Source: Paraburkholderia fungorum
Lineage (GTDB): Bacteria; Pseudomonadota; Gammaproteobacteria; Burkholderiales; Burkholderiaceae
NCBI RefSeq assembly: GCF_902833645.1
Contig: NZ_CADFGE010000015.1
Location: forward strand, 124,001 to 188,000
DNA length: 64,000 bases
Direction of reading: 5' to 3'
Under the pieces are notes generated by a model, which was not told the origin of the DNA, did not search any database, and saw only the letters and a program-made list of their open reading frames with translations. The position numbers and the translations under genes are program-made. Shown here piece after piece: positions 7,709-15,708 of this stretch (position 1 is the stretch's first letter; each line of letters begins with the position of its first letter).

Positions 7709-9049
7709 CTAGGCTGGCGGCATGGCGTCGAGCCTGGCCGCCGAGCTTGTCAGGCCTTTGAAAATCCGCTCGGCGACCTTGCCCGGAAACCGCTCGGGTA
7801 AGTCGGCCGAGACCCGCGCGATAACCTCAGGTGTCTGTTCGATCAGCCGCTGGATCAACGGTTCGGCGTTCGCGCCGTACGAGCACCGCAGCGCCATGGC
7901 GTTGAAATGGCGCCGCTGTACATCGCGGAAGGCGTCGTGTTTGCTGCGCGACCACATTGCCATGGCGAGTTTGGCCTTGAACCACGACCATTGATTCGGG
8001 CCATTGCCTTCCACCGGCCAGATCGACATCACGTCGTAAAGCGGCGTCAGACGATACTGACCGCCCGCCAGCAGGCGAATGCTGAAGTTCTTCGCGTGGC
8101 CATCCGGCGCCGCTAGCATCCAGAACAGAATCTGGCTTGCGAGCAGCGTTTCGATGTCCTGCTGCGCCGACACCGACTGCTGAAGAATCCGCGCGAGATC
8201 GAGCACGCCCGGACCGCCTTCGTTTTCGTACTTGCGATGCGAGGGTACGCCGTACACCTGGCAGAAGTCCTCCTGCGGCAGGCGCAGCAGCCATTGCCCG
8301 CCCGAATGCAATTGCCGGTCGAAGCGTTCGACGCTCAGTACCCGCTGCTTGCCGAAAGTCATGATCTCGGTGTTGGCCACCGGCAGGCCGTACGCGCGCA
8401 AAATTTGCAGACACAGCCACTCGTTTTCAACCGAGGTGCTGAGGTCGGCGAGCTTGTTGCCGACCAGTCCGAGCGGCAGCTTGAAGATATGCGTGGTGGG
8501 CGTGGCGCCATGCGGACGTTGCCACTTGCCGTCGTGCCAGAGTAGCGCGGTTTTCTCCTGCGCGCCGGCGAGCGAGATGCGGAAATCGTCCGCTTCGTCG
8601 CGCGTGCCGAGCATGGGGCTGCTGACGGTGCGCGTCAGCATGGCCTCGATCTCGCCGTCGGAGAGCGGCGTGCCTTCAATGCGTTCGACGCCGGCCGGTG
8701 CGTCGTCTTCGGCCAGCAACTGGACCGCGCCCACGCAATCGCGGCCGATGGCTTGCAGCAGGTCGAACGCCTCGAGCGTATCGGTCTGGTAGCGTTGGGC
8801 GATGCGCTTTCTGATTGCCTCGCTGTCGGGCAGCAGATTGTCGAAATAGTTGAGCACCCGTGGCCCTTTGTTCGCCGCGTTGTTCGGCGCGAACGGCAGC
8901 GAGAGCGAAAGCGGCCGGCCGGCGGGCGAGGCGATCCATGCCGGGTCGTAAGCGAACTCCATGGGACCGCGGGTGGGCAGGCGCCAGACGCCGACACGCT
9001 CGCCGTTGGCCCATACCGAAAGCGCCCGCGAATGCGTTTGCCGGCCCAT
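7709..9049 (-). CDS. hipA: HipA-family serine/threonine kinase toxin
   Basis: A 446-residue HipA-like kinase, close in length to E. coli HipA. The N-terminal subdomain (SVWANGERVGVWRL) is followed by RISLAGAQEKTALL, whose Ser159 corresponds to the autophosphorylated serine of E. coli HipA. The kinase core shows APDGHAKNFS with catalytic Asp316 and LTPLYDVMS as the metal-binding motif. HipA toxins phosphorylate aminoacyl-tRNA synthetases (GltX in E. coli) and cause growth arrest; the target of this one is unknown. The ATG at 9047-9049 lies 2 bp after the hipB stop; a GTG at 9056-9058, overlapping hipB, is an alternative. It is the second gene of a hipBA operon. Confidence 0.9.
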   Translation of the reverse strand: MGRQTHSRALSVWANGERVGVWRLPTRGPMEFAYDPAWIASPAGRPLSLSLPFAPNNAANKGPRVLNYFDNLLPDSEAIRKRIAQRYQTDTLEAFDLLQAIGRDCVGAVQLLAEDDAPAGVERIEGTPLSDGEIEAMLTRTVSSPMLGTRDEADDFRISLAGAQEKTALLWHDGKWQRPHGATPTTHIFKLPLGLVGNKLADLSTSVENEWLCLQILRAYGLPVANTEIMTFGKQRVLSVERFDRQLHSGGQWLLRLPQEDFCQVYGVPSHRKYENEGGPGVLDLARILQQSVSAQQDIETLLASQILFWMLAAPDGHAKNFSIRLLAGGQYRLTPLYDVMSIWPVEGNGPNQWSWFKAKLAMAMWSRSKHDAFRDVQRRHFNAMALRCSYGANAEPLIQRLIEQTPEVIARVSADLPERFPGKVAERIFKGLTSSAARLDAMPPA

Positions 9050-9051
9050 GC

Positions 9052-9306
9052 TTACCACTCGACCAGAGGCGCCGGTTCAGGCACCGGCTGGTTCTTGTCG
9101 CGCACTTGCAATTGCAGGCCGTAGGCGCCGCACAGCGCCAGCAATTGTGCGAGAGTGAGGGCGCTGGCATCGGTTTCGAGCGCCGAGATGCGGCTCTGGC
9201 TGATGCCGATGCGCGCGGCGGCTTCGGCTTGGGTAAAGCCGGCCTGGCGCCGCCCGGCGCTCAATAGTTGGGCCATCTGGTCCGGCGTGGCGACGAGGTG
9301 GATCAT
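9052..9306 (-). CDS. hipB: HipB-family antitoxin, Xre-type HTH
   Basis: An 84-residue protein with a single Xre/Cro HTH: AGFTQAEAAARIGISQSRIS at about 22-41 followed by ALETDASALTLAQLLALC. The C-terminal tail ends in Trp, like E. coli HipB, whose C-terminal Trp contacts HipA. It is expected to neutralise HipA by complex formation and to repress its own operon by binding inverted repeats upstream. The start is at 9304-9306. The region immediately upstream carries the inverted and direct repeats annotated separately, which are the likely operators. Confidence 0.9.
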   Translation of the reverse strand: MIHLVATPDQMAQLLSAGRRQAGFTQAEAAARIGISQSRISALETDASALTLAQLLALCGAYGLQLQVRDKNQPVPEPAPLVEW

Positions 9307-9342
9307 GGTAAATTATCCGCGAGACGAATAAATGCATTTTAT

Positions 9343-9437
9343 GCGTCACGCAGATATTTGTCAAATATTCGTGTGACGCATATTCGACCAATATCTGTCT
9401 GGCGAATAAATGGCCAATATCTGTGTCGCGAATAAAT
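9343..9437. promoter_or_regulatory. hipBA operator-like repeat array
   Basis: Upstream of hipB there is an 18-bp inverted repeat with a 1-bp centre: GCGTCACGCAGATATTTG (9343-9360), T (9361) and CAAATATTCGTGTGACGC (9362-9379), 16 of 18 paired. It is followed by two 24-bp direct repeats 26 bp apart, at 9388-9411 and 9414-9437, both CCAATATCTGT-N3-GCGAATAAAT, identical outside the three central bases. Further GACGAATAAAT sequence lies at 9323-9333. HipB proteins bind spaced repeats in their own promoter, so these are the probable operators. Their position would cover the hipBA promoter. Confidence 0.65.
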
Positions 9438-9511
9438 CTTTTCTACCTGCCTCTCACGGGATGGCCGTGTAGCATGCGGTCAAAACCTCCTCTACCGACC
9501 GCGCGAGATTC

Positions 9512-10198
9512 ATGAACTCACCGACGCTACGCCACACCGACGTGCCGTACTACACGCAATGGGGCAGCCCCGACTGGGTGCGTCACATCGTCGAACATCT
9601 GGCGGACCCGTGCGACGACCCACACTGGCAGCGCAGCGGTTTCGCCGATCCGGAGCGTTACCGTTTCTGGGCCAAACGCCTGTGCGGTCTGACCTGCCTC
9701 GAATCCGTGCTCGATTACTGGGGCATCGAGCACGCCCCGCGCGCCGCACTGCTCGATGAAGCGTTGCGTCACGGCGTGTACCGGCTGCGCGATGACGGCG
9801 GCGTCGACGGCCTGATCTACCGGCCGTTTGCCGATTGGGTCGGCGAGGCATTCGGCATTCGGGTCGAGGTGCTGCCGCAGGCGCCGCTCGAAGAGATCGC
9901 CGTGCGCATCGACGGCGACACGTTGGCGATGGCTTCCGTGAGCCCCGAAATCCGCTATCCGGAGCGGCCGAATCAGCACCAGGGTGGCCATCTGATCCTG
10001 CTGCACGGACGCGATCGCGATGGCGCATGGTTTCATAACCCCTCGGGCATAGCGCCTCATCAGGCGGATGTGTATCTGCCGTTCGCAACGATGACGCGTT
10101 TCTACGCAGGGCGTGGCATGACGCTCACTCGATCCGTGCGTGAGGCAAGGCGGCAGGCAAGCGACACGCCCGCTACGCTCGCCACGCCGGCGAACTGA
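9512..10198 (+). CDS. C39-like (papain-fold) peptidase family protein
   Basis: A 228-residue protein with the layout of the C39-like papain-fold family: LCGLTCLESVLDYWG (about 53-67, candidate nucleophile Cys), QGGHLILLHGRD (about 159-170, candidate catalytic His) and an Asn/Asp-type motif FHNPSGI shortly after. No signal peptide or membrane segment is visible, and it is not fused to an ABC transporter, so it is not a standard bacteriocin-processing protein. It starts close to the hipBA operator region, from which it diverges. The substrate is unknown. Confidence 0.7.
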   Translation: MNSPTLRHTDVPYYTQWGSPDWVRHIVEHLADPCDDPHWQRSGFADPERYRFWAKRLCGLTCLESVLDYWGIEHAPRAALLDEALRHGVYRLRDDGGVDGLIYRPFADWVGEAFGIRVEVLPQAPLEEIAVRIDGDTLAMASVSPEIRYPERPNQHQGGHLILLHGRDRDGAWFHNPSGIAPHQADVYLPFATMTRFYAGRGMTLTRSVREARRQASDTPATLATPAN

Positions 10199-10256
10199 TC
10201 GGGCCCGTTTTCTGCTGGGGAGCATGGCACCGACCTTAGCGATACTGGAACGAGTC

Positions 10257-10514
10257 ATGAAACGAACCTTCGCCTTGCTCGCCGCGAGCCTTGCCGTGTT
10301 CAGCGCTGTCAACGCGGCGAGCGCCGCCACCGAGGACGAACAGGCCAAAGCCTGTCGCGGCGACGCGATGCATTTTTGCGCCGCCGAAATTCCGAACAAG
10401 GAAAAAATCACCGCCTGTATGAAGCAGCATGTCGACGAACTCAGCCCGGCCTGCCGGGCGATGTTCAAGGGCGGCAAGAAAGACGGCGCCAAGGCCAACC
10501 CCGCCTCCCAGTGA
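10257..10514 (+). CDS. Small exported Cys-rich protein
   Basis: An 85-residue protein. MKRTFALLAASLAVFSAVNAASA is a clear Sec signal peptide cleaved after about 23. The mature ~60 residues carry four cysteines (ACRGDAMHFC, then ITACMK and SPACRAM), spaced so that two disulfides are possible, and a Lys-rich tail. I do not recognise a named function; the Cys pattern resembles small periplasmic cysteine-rich-repeat proteins. The ATG at 10257 is chosen because it starts the signal peptide; the open frame upstream is not conserved-looking. Confidence 0.7.
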   Translation: MKRTFALLAASLAVFSAVNAASAATEDEQAKACRGDAMHFCAAEIPNKEKITACMKQHVDELSPACRAMFKGGKKDGAKANPASQ

Positions 10515-10566
10515 ATCCGGCGGCGGTGCGCTGCCGCTTGCCGATGAATCGTCGCTAAGCTTTGCG

Positions 10567-10620
10567 TCGCGGTCGCGGTCGCGGTCGCGGTCGCGGTTGC
10601 GGTCGCGGTCCCGATCCCGC
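10567..10620 (+). repeat. Hexanucleotide tandem repeat (TCGCGG)n
   Basis: Seven near-perfect copies of TCGCGG (one has TTGCGG) at 10567-10608, followed by two degenerate copies. It lies between the small Cys-rich gene and the potassium channel gene, about 85 bp before the channel start. Such arrays can change length by slippage; an effect on the downstream gene is only possible. Confidence 0.8.
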
Positions 10621-10692
10621 ATTTCCGCGATCCGGCCCCACGGCGCGCCGGGCGTCGTAGAATCGCTTGTTCCCGATTCCCGGAGTAGCCGC

Positions 10693-11787
10693 GTGTCTGA
10701 TCAGCCACCCCCGCAGCCACGCCCACCGCGCTTCCGTCTGCCGCGCCGCGCCCGCTCCCCGTGGCAGCCGCCGCGCGCCCGCACGCTGTTCACGCGTCCC
10801 GCGGCGTCGCCGCAGCGCGTGCTGCTGCAGCGCGTCTACCTCGTGCTTGGCCTGTGCGTACTCGCCTTTGCCGTGCTCTATCTCGACCGCGACGGCTTGC
10901 GCGACGCCAACCGCAAGGTGCTCGGCATCGTCGATCTGATGTACTTCACGATGGTCACCGTCGCCACGGTCGGCTATGGCGATATCGTGCCGGTCACCGC
11001 CCGCGCGCGGCTCATCGATGCCTTCTTCATCGTGCCGATCCGTATCGTTATCTGGTTCGTGTTTCTGGGCATCGCTTATCAGTTCGTCATTCAACGCGTC
11101 ATCGAGGAATTCCGCATGAAACGCCTGCAAAAACAACTGCGCGATCACGTCGTGGTGTGCGGCTACGGACTGAGCGGTTCGGTCGCGGTGCGCGAGTTGC
11201 TGGAAAGCGGCTTTGCGGCGGACGCGATCGTTGTCATCGATCCCCAGCAGGACGCGCTCGAAGCGGCCACGGCGCTGGGCGTGGCGGGCCTGCTTGGCGA
11301 TCCGTCGCGTGAAGACCTGTTGCAGCAGGCGCAGGTGCGCATCGCCAAGGCGGTGATCATCGCCGTCAGCGACGACGCCATTGCGATACTGCTCACGCTG
11401 ACTGTGCGCAGCGTTGCGCCGGAAACGAAGATCGTCGTGCGGATTCAGGAGCAAACCTACCAGCGCCAGTTGCGCCAGGCCGGCGCCGACGTGATCGTGT
11501 CGTCGACCAAGATCGGCGGCCTGTTGCTCGCTGACGCGGTGGACAGCAATTACATCGTGCCCTTCATCAACGATCTGCTGTCGGCGCGCGGCCGGGTCAA
11601 TCTGGTGGAGCGTCCGGCCACCGCGCTGGAAGTCGGCCGCTGGAGCAATGCGTTGCCGGGCGCGGTGGTGGTCGGCCTGATCCGGGCGGGGCGCATGCTG
11701 TCGTTCTATGAAGACGAGCCGTGTCCGATCGAACCGGGCGATCTGCTGATGGTGATCCAGTCGGCGCGCCATGTGGACGAAACGTGA
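10693..11787 (+). CDS. Potassium channel protein with RCK (TrkA-N) domain
   Basis: A 364-residue two-TM channel. The N-terminus is Pro/Arg-rich; TM1 is at about 47-67; the pore loop carries the potassium selectivity filter TVGYGD at 92-97; TM2 follows at about 110-135. The cytoplasmic part is a TrkA-N/RCK Rossmann domain (HVVVCGYGLSGSVAVRELLE, then VIDPQQD) plus a C-terminal TrkA-C-like region. Such proteins gate potassium flux in response to ligands bound to the RCK ring. GTG at 10693 is chosen: GGAG lies 8 bp upstream, and the longer frame would translate the hexanucleotide repeat into an Arg-Ser tract. Confidence 0.85.
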   Translation: MSDQPPPQPRPPRFRLPRRARSPWQPPRARTLFTRPAASPQRVLLQRVYLVLGLCVLAFAVLYLDRDGLRDANRKVLGIVDLMYFTMVTVATVGYGDIVPVTARARLIDAFFIVPIRIVIWFVFLGIAYQFVIQRVIEEFRMKRLQKQLRDHVVVCGYGLSGSVAVRELLESGFAADAIVVIDPQQDALEAATALGVAGLLGDPSREDLLQQAQVRIAKAVIIAVSDDAIAILLTLTVRSVAPETKIVVRIQEQTYQRQLRQAGADVIVSSTKIGGLLLADAVDSNYIVPFINDLLSARGRVNLVERPATALEVGRWSNALPGAVVVGLIRAGRMLSFYEDEPCPIEPGDLLMVIQSARHVDET

Positions 11788-11818
11788 GCCGGTTACGAGG
11801 CGAATTTGGGTCGAAGTT

Positions 11819-11851
11819 GGGCCGCATCCGGGCCGCATCTCGGCCGCATTT
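11819..11851. repeat. 11-bp tandem repeat, three copies
   Basis: GGGCCGCATCC, GGGCCGCATCT and CGGCCGCATTT in tandem, in the 204-bp gap between the channel gene and the hydroxyproline dehydratase gene. No other feature was recognised in this gap. Confidence 0.6.
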
Positions 11852-11991
11852 GAGCTGGATGTGAACTGGAGACGAGCTGGCTCCAAGTCGGACATGAACG
11901 AACTACCCGGCGGTGAGCGCATGCTGCCAGACGCACGGCGTGGTTCATTCGCTGAAGTTTTCCCTTTTCCACACGCAGCAAGGTTGTGAAC

Positions 11992-12999
11992 ATGAATCTG
12001 AACCGCATGATCAGCACGGTCGAAGTGCACACCGCGGGCGAGCCGTTTCGCATTGTCACGAGCGGCTTGCCGAAGTTTCCGGGCAAGACCATCGTCGAAC
12101 GACGCGCGTGGCTCAAGGAGCACGCCGATCACCTGCGCCGCGCGCTGATGTTCGAGCCGCGCGGCCACGCCGATATGTACGGCGGTTACCTGACGGAACC
12201 GGTAAGCGAAAACGCCGACTTCGGCGTGATCTTCGTGCACAACGAAGGCTACAGCGATCATTGCGGCCACGGCGTGATCGCGCTTGCGACCGCGGCTGTC
12301 GCGCTTGGCTGGATCGAGCGCAGCGAGCCGGAAACCCGTGTCGGCATCGACGCGCCGTGCGGCTTCATCGAAGCGTTCGTGGAATGGGACGGCGAGCAGG
12401 CGGGGCGCGTGCGCTTCGTCAACGTGCCGTCGTTCATCTGGCAGCGCGACGTGACGGTGCACACGGCCAGTTTCGGCGAGGTGCGCGGCGATATTGCGTT
12501 CGGCGGCGCGTTCTATTTCTACACGTCGGGCGAGCCCTTCGATCTGAAGATACGCGAGACGGAAATCGAACGGTTGATCCAGTTCGGCGACGAAGTCAAA
12601 CGCGCGGCGAACGCGGCCTTCAAGGTCGAGCATCCGCTGATTCCGGAGATCAACCATATCTACGGCACGATCATCGACAACGCGCCGCGTCACGCCGGCT
12701 CGACGCAGGCCAATTGCTGCGTGTTCGCCGACCGGGAAGTGGACCGCTCGCCGACCGGTTCCGGCACCGCCGGCCGGGTCGCGCAGCTTTATCTGCGCGG
12801 CGAGTTGCGCCGCGACGAGACGTTGGTCAACGAATCCGTGATCGGCACGATTTTTCGCGGCCGCGTGTTGTCCGAGACGAAACTCGGCCGCTTCGACGCG
12901 GTGATCCCGGAAATCGAAGGCGACGCGCATGTGCTTGGCTTTGCAAACTGGATCATCGACGAACGCGATCCGCTGACTTATGGTTTTCTGGTGCGCTGA
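11992..12999 (+). CDS. trans-3-hydroxy-L-proline dehydratase (proline racemase superfamily)
   Basis: A 335-residue member of the proline racemase superfamily. Racemases and 4-hydroxyproline epimerases have two catalytic cysteines. Here the first is present (DHCGHG, Cys91) but the second site reads DRSPTGSG with Thr255. That Cys/Thr pairing is the mark of trans-3-hydroxy-L-proline dehydratase (EC 4.2.1.77), which makes delta1-pyrroline-2-carboxylate. The next gene encodes the enzyme type that reduces that product to L-proline, which supports the call. The ATG at 11992 is preferred over an in-frame GTG 6 bp earlier because AAGG lies 9-12 bp upstream. Confidence 0.88.
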   Translation: MNLNRMISTVEVHTAGEPFRIVTSGLPKFPGKTIVERRAWLKEHADHLRRALMFEPRGHADMYGGYLTEPVSENADFGVIFVHNEGYSDHCGHGVIALATAAVALGWIERSEPETRVGIDAPCGFIEAFVEWDGEQAGRVRFVNVPSFIWQRDVTVHTASFGEVRGDIAFGGAFYFYTSGEPFDLKIRETEIERLIQFGDEVKRAANAAFKVEHPLIPEINHIYGTIIDNAPRHAGSTQANCCVFADREVDRSPTGSGTAGRVAQLYLRGELRRDETLVNESVIGTIFRGRVLSETKLGRFDAVIPEIEGDAHVLGFANWIIDERDPLTYGFLVR

Positions 13000-13039
13000 A
13001 TCGACCATCCCCACGTGCCTCGACAGGAAAAGCCCGCTT

Positions 13040-13993
13040 ATGACCCGCCCGACCATGCAGATCTTCGACGCCGCCGCCACGGCGCGGCTGATTCCCTACG
13101 CGGCGCTCGTCGACGCGTTGAAGCGCGCGACCATTGACTACGCGCAGCAACGCATCGTGAGTCCCGAGCGGCTCGTCGTGCCGCTCAACGAGGGCGGCAT
13201 CATGCTGTCGATGCCGGCGACCGCGCCCGATCTCGCGATCCACAAGCTGGTGAACGTGTGCGCGAGCAATGGGCCGCGCGGCATCCCGACCATCCATGGC
13301 CAGGTGATGGCGTTCGACGCCGATACCGGCGAGACGCTTTTCATCCTCGACGGCCCGACGGTGACCGGGCGTCGCACCGCGGCGATGTCCATGCTCGGCA
13401 TACTCACTTTCGCGCCCGCGCGGCCACGTGAGTTTCTGCTGATCGGCACCGGCACGCAGGCAGCAAATCATCTGGAAGCGATCGGCGAACTGTTTCCCGA
13501 CGCACGGGTATGGGTGAAGGGCAGTGCGTCCGCGCGGGCCGCGGCGTTCTGCGCGGCCCATCGAGCGCAGGGAGCGGCGGGTGGCAAGGTCCGCGACCTG
13601 CAGCCGCTCGCCGACCCCGACGCCGCCATCCCCGCCTCGATCGACGTGGTGATCGCGCTCACCACCAGCAAGCAGGCCGTCTACGACGAAGCGGCGCGCC
13701 CGAACCGGCTCGTGATCGGTGTCGGTGCGTTCACGCCGGCCATGGTCGAGATCGGCGCGCGCACGATCGAGGGCAGCGCGCTATTCGTCGACGACGAAGC
13801 CGGCGCGAGGCACGAAGCCGGTGACTTCATCCAGGCCGGCGTCGACTGGGCGCGGGTCGGTGGAATTGCAGCCGTGGTCGCGAACGCCGCGTTATTGCCG
13901 GCGGAGCAGGCGATTGTTTTTAAAAGTGTCGGCTGCGCGGCGTGGGATCTCGCGGCCTGCCGGGTGGCGCGCGAAGCCTTGTCGGGCGGCTGA
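13040..13993 (+). CDS. Ornithine cyclodeaminase/mu-crystallin family; probable delta1-pyrroline-2-carboxylate reductase
   Basis: A 317-residue enzyme of the ornithine cyclodeaminase/mu-crystallin family. The substrate half includes RLVVPLNEGGIMLSMPA and the NAD(P)-binding half has FLLIGTGTQAANHLEAI (about 133-149). In the bacterial trans-3-hydroxyproline pathway a family member reduces delta1-pyrroline-2-carboxylate to L-proline with NAD(P)H. It lies 40 bp downstream of the dehydratase gene on the same strand, so the pair would make a two-step route to proline. AGGAAAA precedes the ATG. Ornithine cyclodeaminase or alanine dehydrogenase activity cannot be excluded from sequence alone. Confidence 0.8.
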   Translation: MTRPTMQIFDAAATARLIPYAALVDALKRATIDYAQQRIVSPERLVVPLNEGGIMLSMPATAPDLAIHKLVNVCASNGPRGIPTIHGQVMAFDADTGETLFILDGPTVTGRRTAAMSMLGILTFAPARPREFLLIGTGTQAANHLEAIGELFPDARVWVKGSASARAAAFCAAHRAQGAAGGKVRDLQPLADPDAAIPASIDVVIALTTSKQAVYDEAARPNRLVIGVGAFTPAMVEIGARTIEGSALFVDDEAGARHEAGDFIQAGVDWARVGGIAAVVANAALLPAEQAIVFKSVGCAAWDLAACRVAREALSGG

Positions 13994-14021
13994 TCGCAGG
14001 CCGTTTGCCGCGCCGGCGGAT

Positions 14022-14048
14022 GATGCCAAGCCGGGCCGGGTTGGCATC
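14022..14048 (+). terminator. Hairpin after the hydroxyproline operon
   Basis: GATGCCAA and TTGGCATC form an 8-bp perfect stem around an 11-base G/C-rich loop, 29 bp after the reductase stop. There is only a very short T run, so termination is uncertain. The remainder of the gap to zwf (about 150 bp) must hold the zwf promoter; no operator was recognised. Confidence 0.4.
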
Positions 14049-14195
14049 TTGCGCCAACCTGCGGCACATGTTGCCGTGCAAACAATCTCAAAACGTTGCA
14101 CCATAGGCGTTTGCCGGAAAAAAGCGCCGCTTCGCCGGCACCTTTTGCTCCTTTGTCCTTTGACTTGACGCCTATCACGACGCTGCGACCGCGCT

Positions 14196-15683
14196 ATGAC
14201 GACCCAATCCGCTTCAGCTACTCCCGACCTGCCGCTCGACATGATCATCTTCGGCGGCACCGGCGACCTGTCGTTTCGCAAGCTGCTGCCCGCGCTCTAC
14301 ATGGCGCATCTGCACTGCAATCTGCCGCCGGATACCCGCATTCTCACGATCGGCCGCAAGCCGTGGTCGCGTGAGGAGTACATCACCGAATTCATGGAGG
14401 CGAAGGCGAAGCCCTTCATCGAAAAGAAGGCGTTCGATGCCGCCGCGTGGGACAAATTCCTCGCGCTGTTCGAGTACGTGCGCATGGACGTCGACTCGGT
14501 CGAGGACTACCAGCGCCTGAAAGAGACATCGCGCGAAGGCGTGCGGCGGGTGTTTTATCTCGCGACTTCGCCGGATCTGTTCACGAATATTTGCGACAAC
14601 CTTTCGGCGGCCGGACTGATCGACGGCAATTCGCGGGTCGTCCTCGAGAAACCGCTGGGCCACGATCTGGCCTCCGCGCAGGAGATCAACACGGCGGTCG
14701 GCAAGCATTTCAGCGAAGCGCAGATCTACCGGATCGACCACTACCTCGGCAAGGAAACCGTGCAGAACCTGATGGTGCTGCGTTTCGGCAATCCGATTTT
14801 CGGCCCGCTGTGGCAGGCGCCGTATATCAAGAGCGTGCAGATCACGGTGGCGGAAACCGTTGGCGTAGGCAGCCGCGCGGGCTTCTACGACAAAACCGGC
14901 GCGTTGCGCGACATGGTGCAGAACCACTTGCTGCAATTGCTGTGCATCGTCGCCATGGAACCGCCGGTGTCGCTCGACCCGGATGCGGTGCGCGACGAAA
15001 AACTCAAGGTGCTGCGTTCGCTGCGGCCCATGACGCCCGAGGACATCGCGCGCGATACCGTGCGCGGCCAGTACACCGCGGGCGCCGTGGACGGCGAGGC
15101 GGTGAAGGGCTACCTGGAAGAAGACAATGTGCCGGCCGGCAGCCGCGCCGAGACTTTCGTCGCATTGCGCGCGCATATCAACAACTGGCGCTGGGCCCAT
15201 GTGCCGTTTTTCCTGCGCACCGGCAAGCGGATGCAGAAGAAGGTGTCGGAGATCGTCATCGAGTTTTCCGAGCTGCCTTTCTCGATCATCCCGAACGGCA
15301 ATAGCGGGCGCAATTACGGCAATCGGTTGGTGATCCAGTTGCAGCCGGAAGAGTCGATCCAGTTGCAGGTGCTCGCGAAAGAACCGGGCAGCGGCATGCA
15401 CATGCTGCCGGTGAACCTGAATCTCGACTTGCAGCAGGCTTTCACCGAGCGCCGCGCGGAAGCGTACGAGCGTTTGCTGATCGACGTGATTCGCGGGCGC
15501 CTCACGCATTTCATGCGCCGCGATGAACTCGAAGCCGCATGGGCTTGGGCCGAGCCGATTCTGGAAGGTTGGGCCAAGTCGGGCGACAAGCCGCGTGCCT
15601 ATACGGCCGGCACGTTTGGACCGGCCGCATCGACGGCGCTGATGGCGCGTGAAAACGCGGTGTGGGCGGAAGAATCGCAGTAA
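14196..15683 (+). CDS. zwf: Glucose-6-phosphate 1-dehydrogenase
   Basis: A 495-residue cytoplasmic enzyme of normal length for the family. IIFGGTGDLSFRKL (17-30) is the NADP-binding fingerprint and RIDHYLGKE (179-187) holds the catalytic His and the signature lysine; EKPLGHD (151-157) is also diagnostic. It oxidises glucose 6-phosphate to 6-phosphogluconolactone at the entry to the oxidative pentose phosphate and Entner-Doudoroff routes. It stands alone here, not followed by pgl or edd, and is convergent with the LuxR-type regulator gene 25 bp away. Confidence 0.97.
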   Translation: MTTQSASATPDLPLDMIIFGGTGDLSFRKLLPALYMAHLHCNLPPDTRILTIGRKPWSREEYITEFMEAKAKPFIEKKAFDAAAWDKFLALFEYVRMDVDSVEDYQRLKETSREGVRRVFYLATSPDLFTNICDNLSAAGLIDGNSRVVLEKPLGHDLASAQEINTAVGKHFSEAQIYRIDHYLGKETVQNLMVLRFGNPIFGPLWQAPYIKSVQITVAETVGVGSRAGFYDKTGALRDMVQNHLLQLLCIVAMEPPVSLDPDAVRDEKLKVLRSLRPMTPEDIARDTVRGQYTAGAVDGEAVKGYLEEDNVPAGSRAETFVALRAHINNWRWAHVPFFLRTGKRMQKKVSEIVIEFSELPFSIIPNGNSGRNYGNRLVIQLQPEESIQLQVLAKEPGSGMHMLPVNLNLDLQQAFTERRAEAYERLLIDVIRGRLTHFMRRDELEAAWAWAEPILEGWAKSGDKPRAYTAGTFGPAASTALMARENAVWAEESQ

Positions 15684-15708
15684 GCGGGTCGACGCAGGGC
15701 GGCGAGGG

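Noticed and set aside
7366..7761. 131-codon plus-strand open frame between the BetR regulator and hipA
   Set aside because: It runs into the antisense of hipA, has no ribosome site or conserved-looking sequence, and its start lies in a repeat-like array.
10429..10692. 88-codon N-terminal extension of the potassium channel
   Set aside because: It would overlap the small Cys-rich gene and translate the hexanucleotide repeat; a GTG with GGAG upstream at 10693 is a better start.
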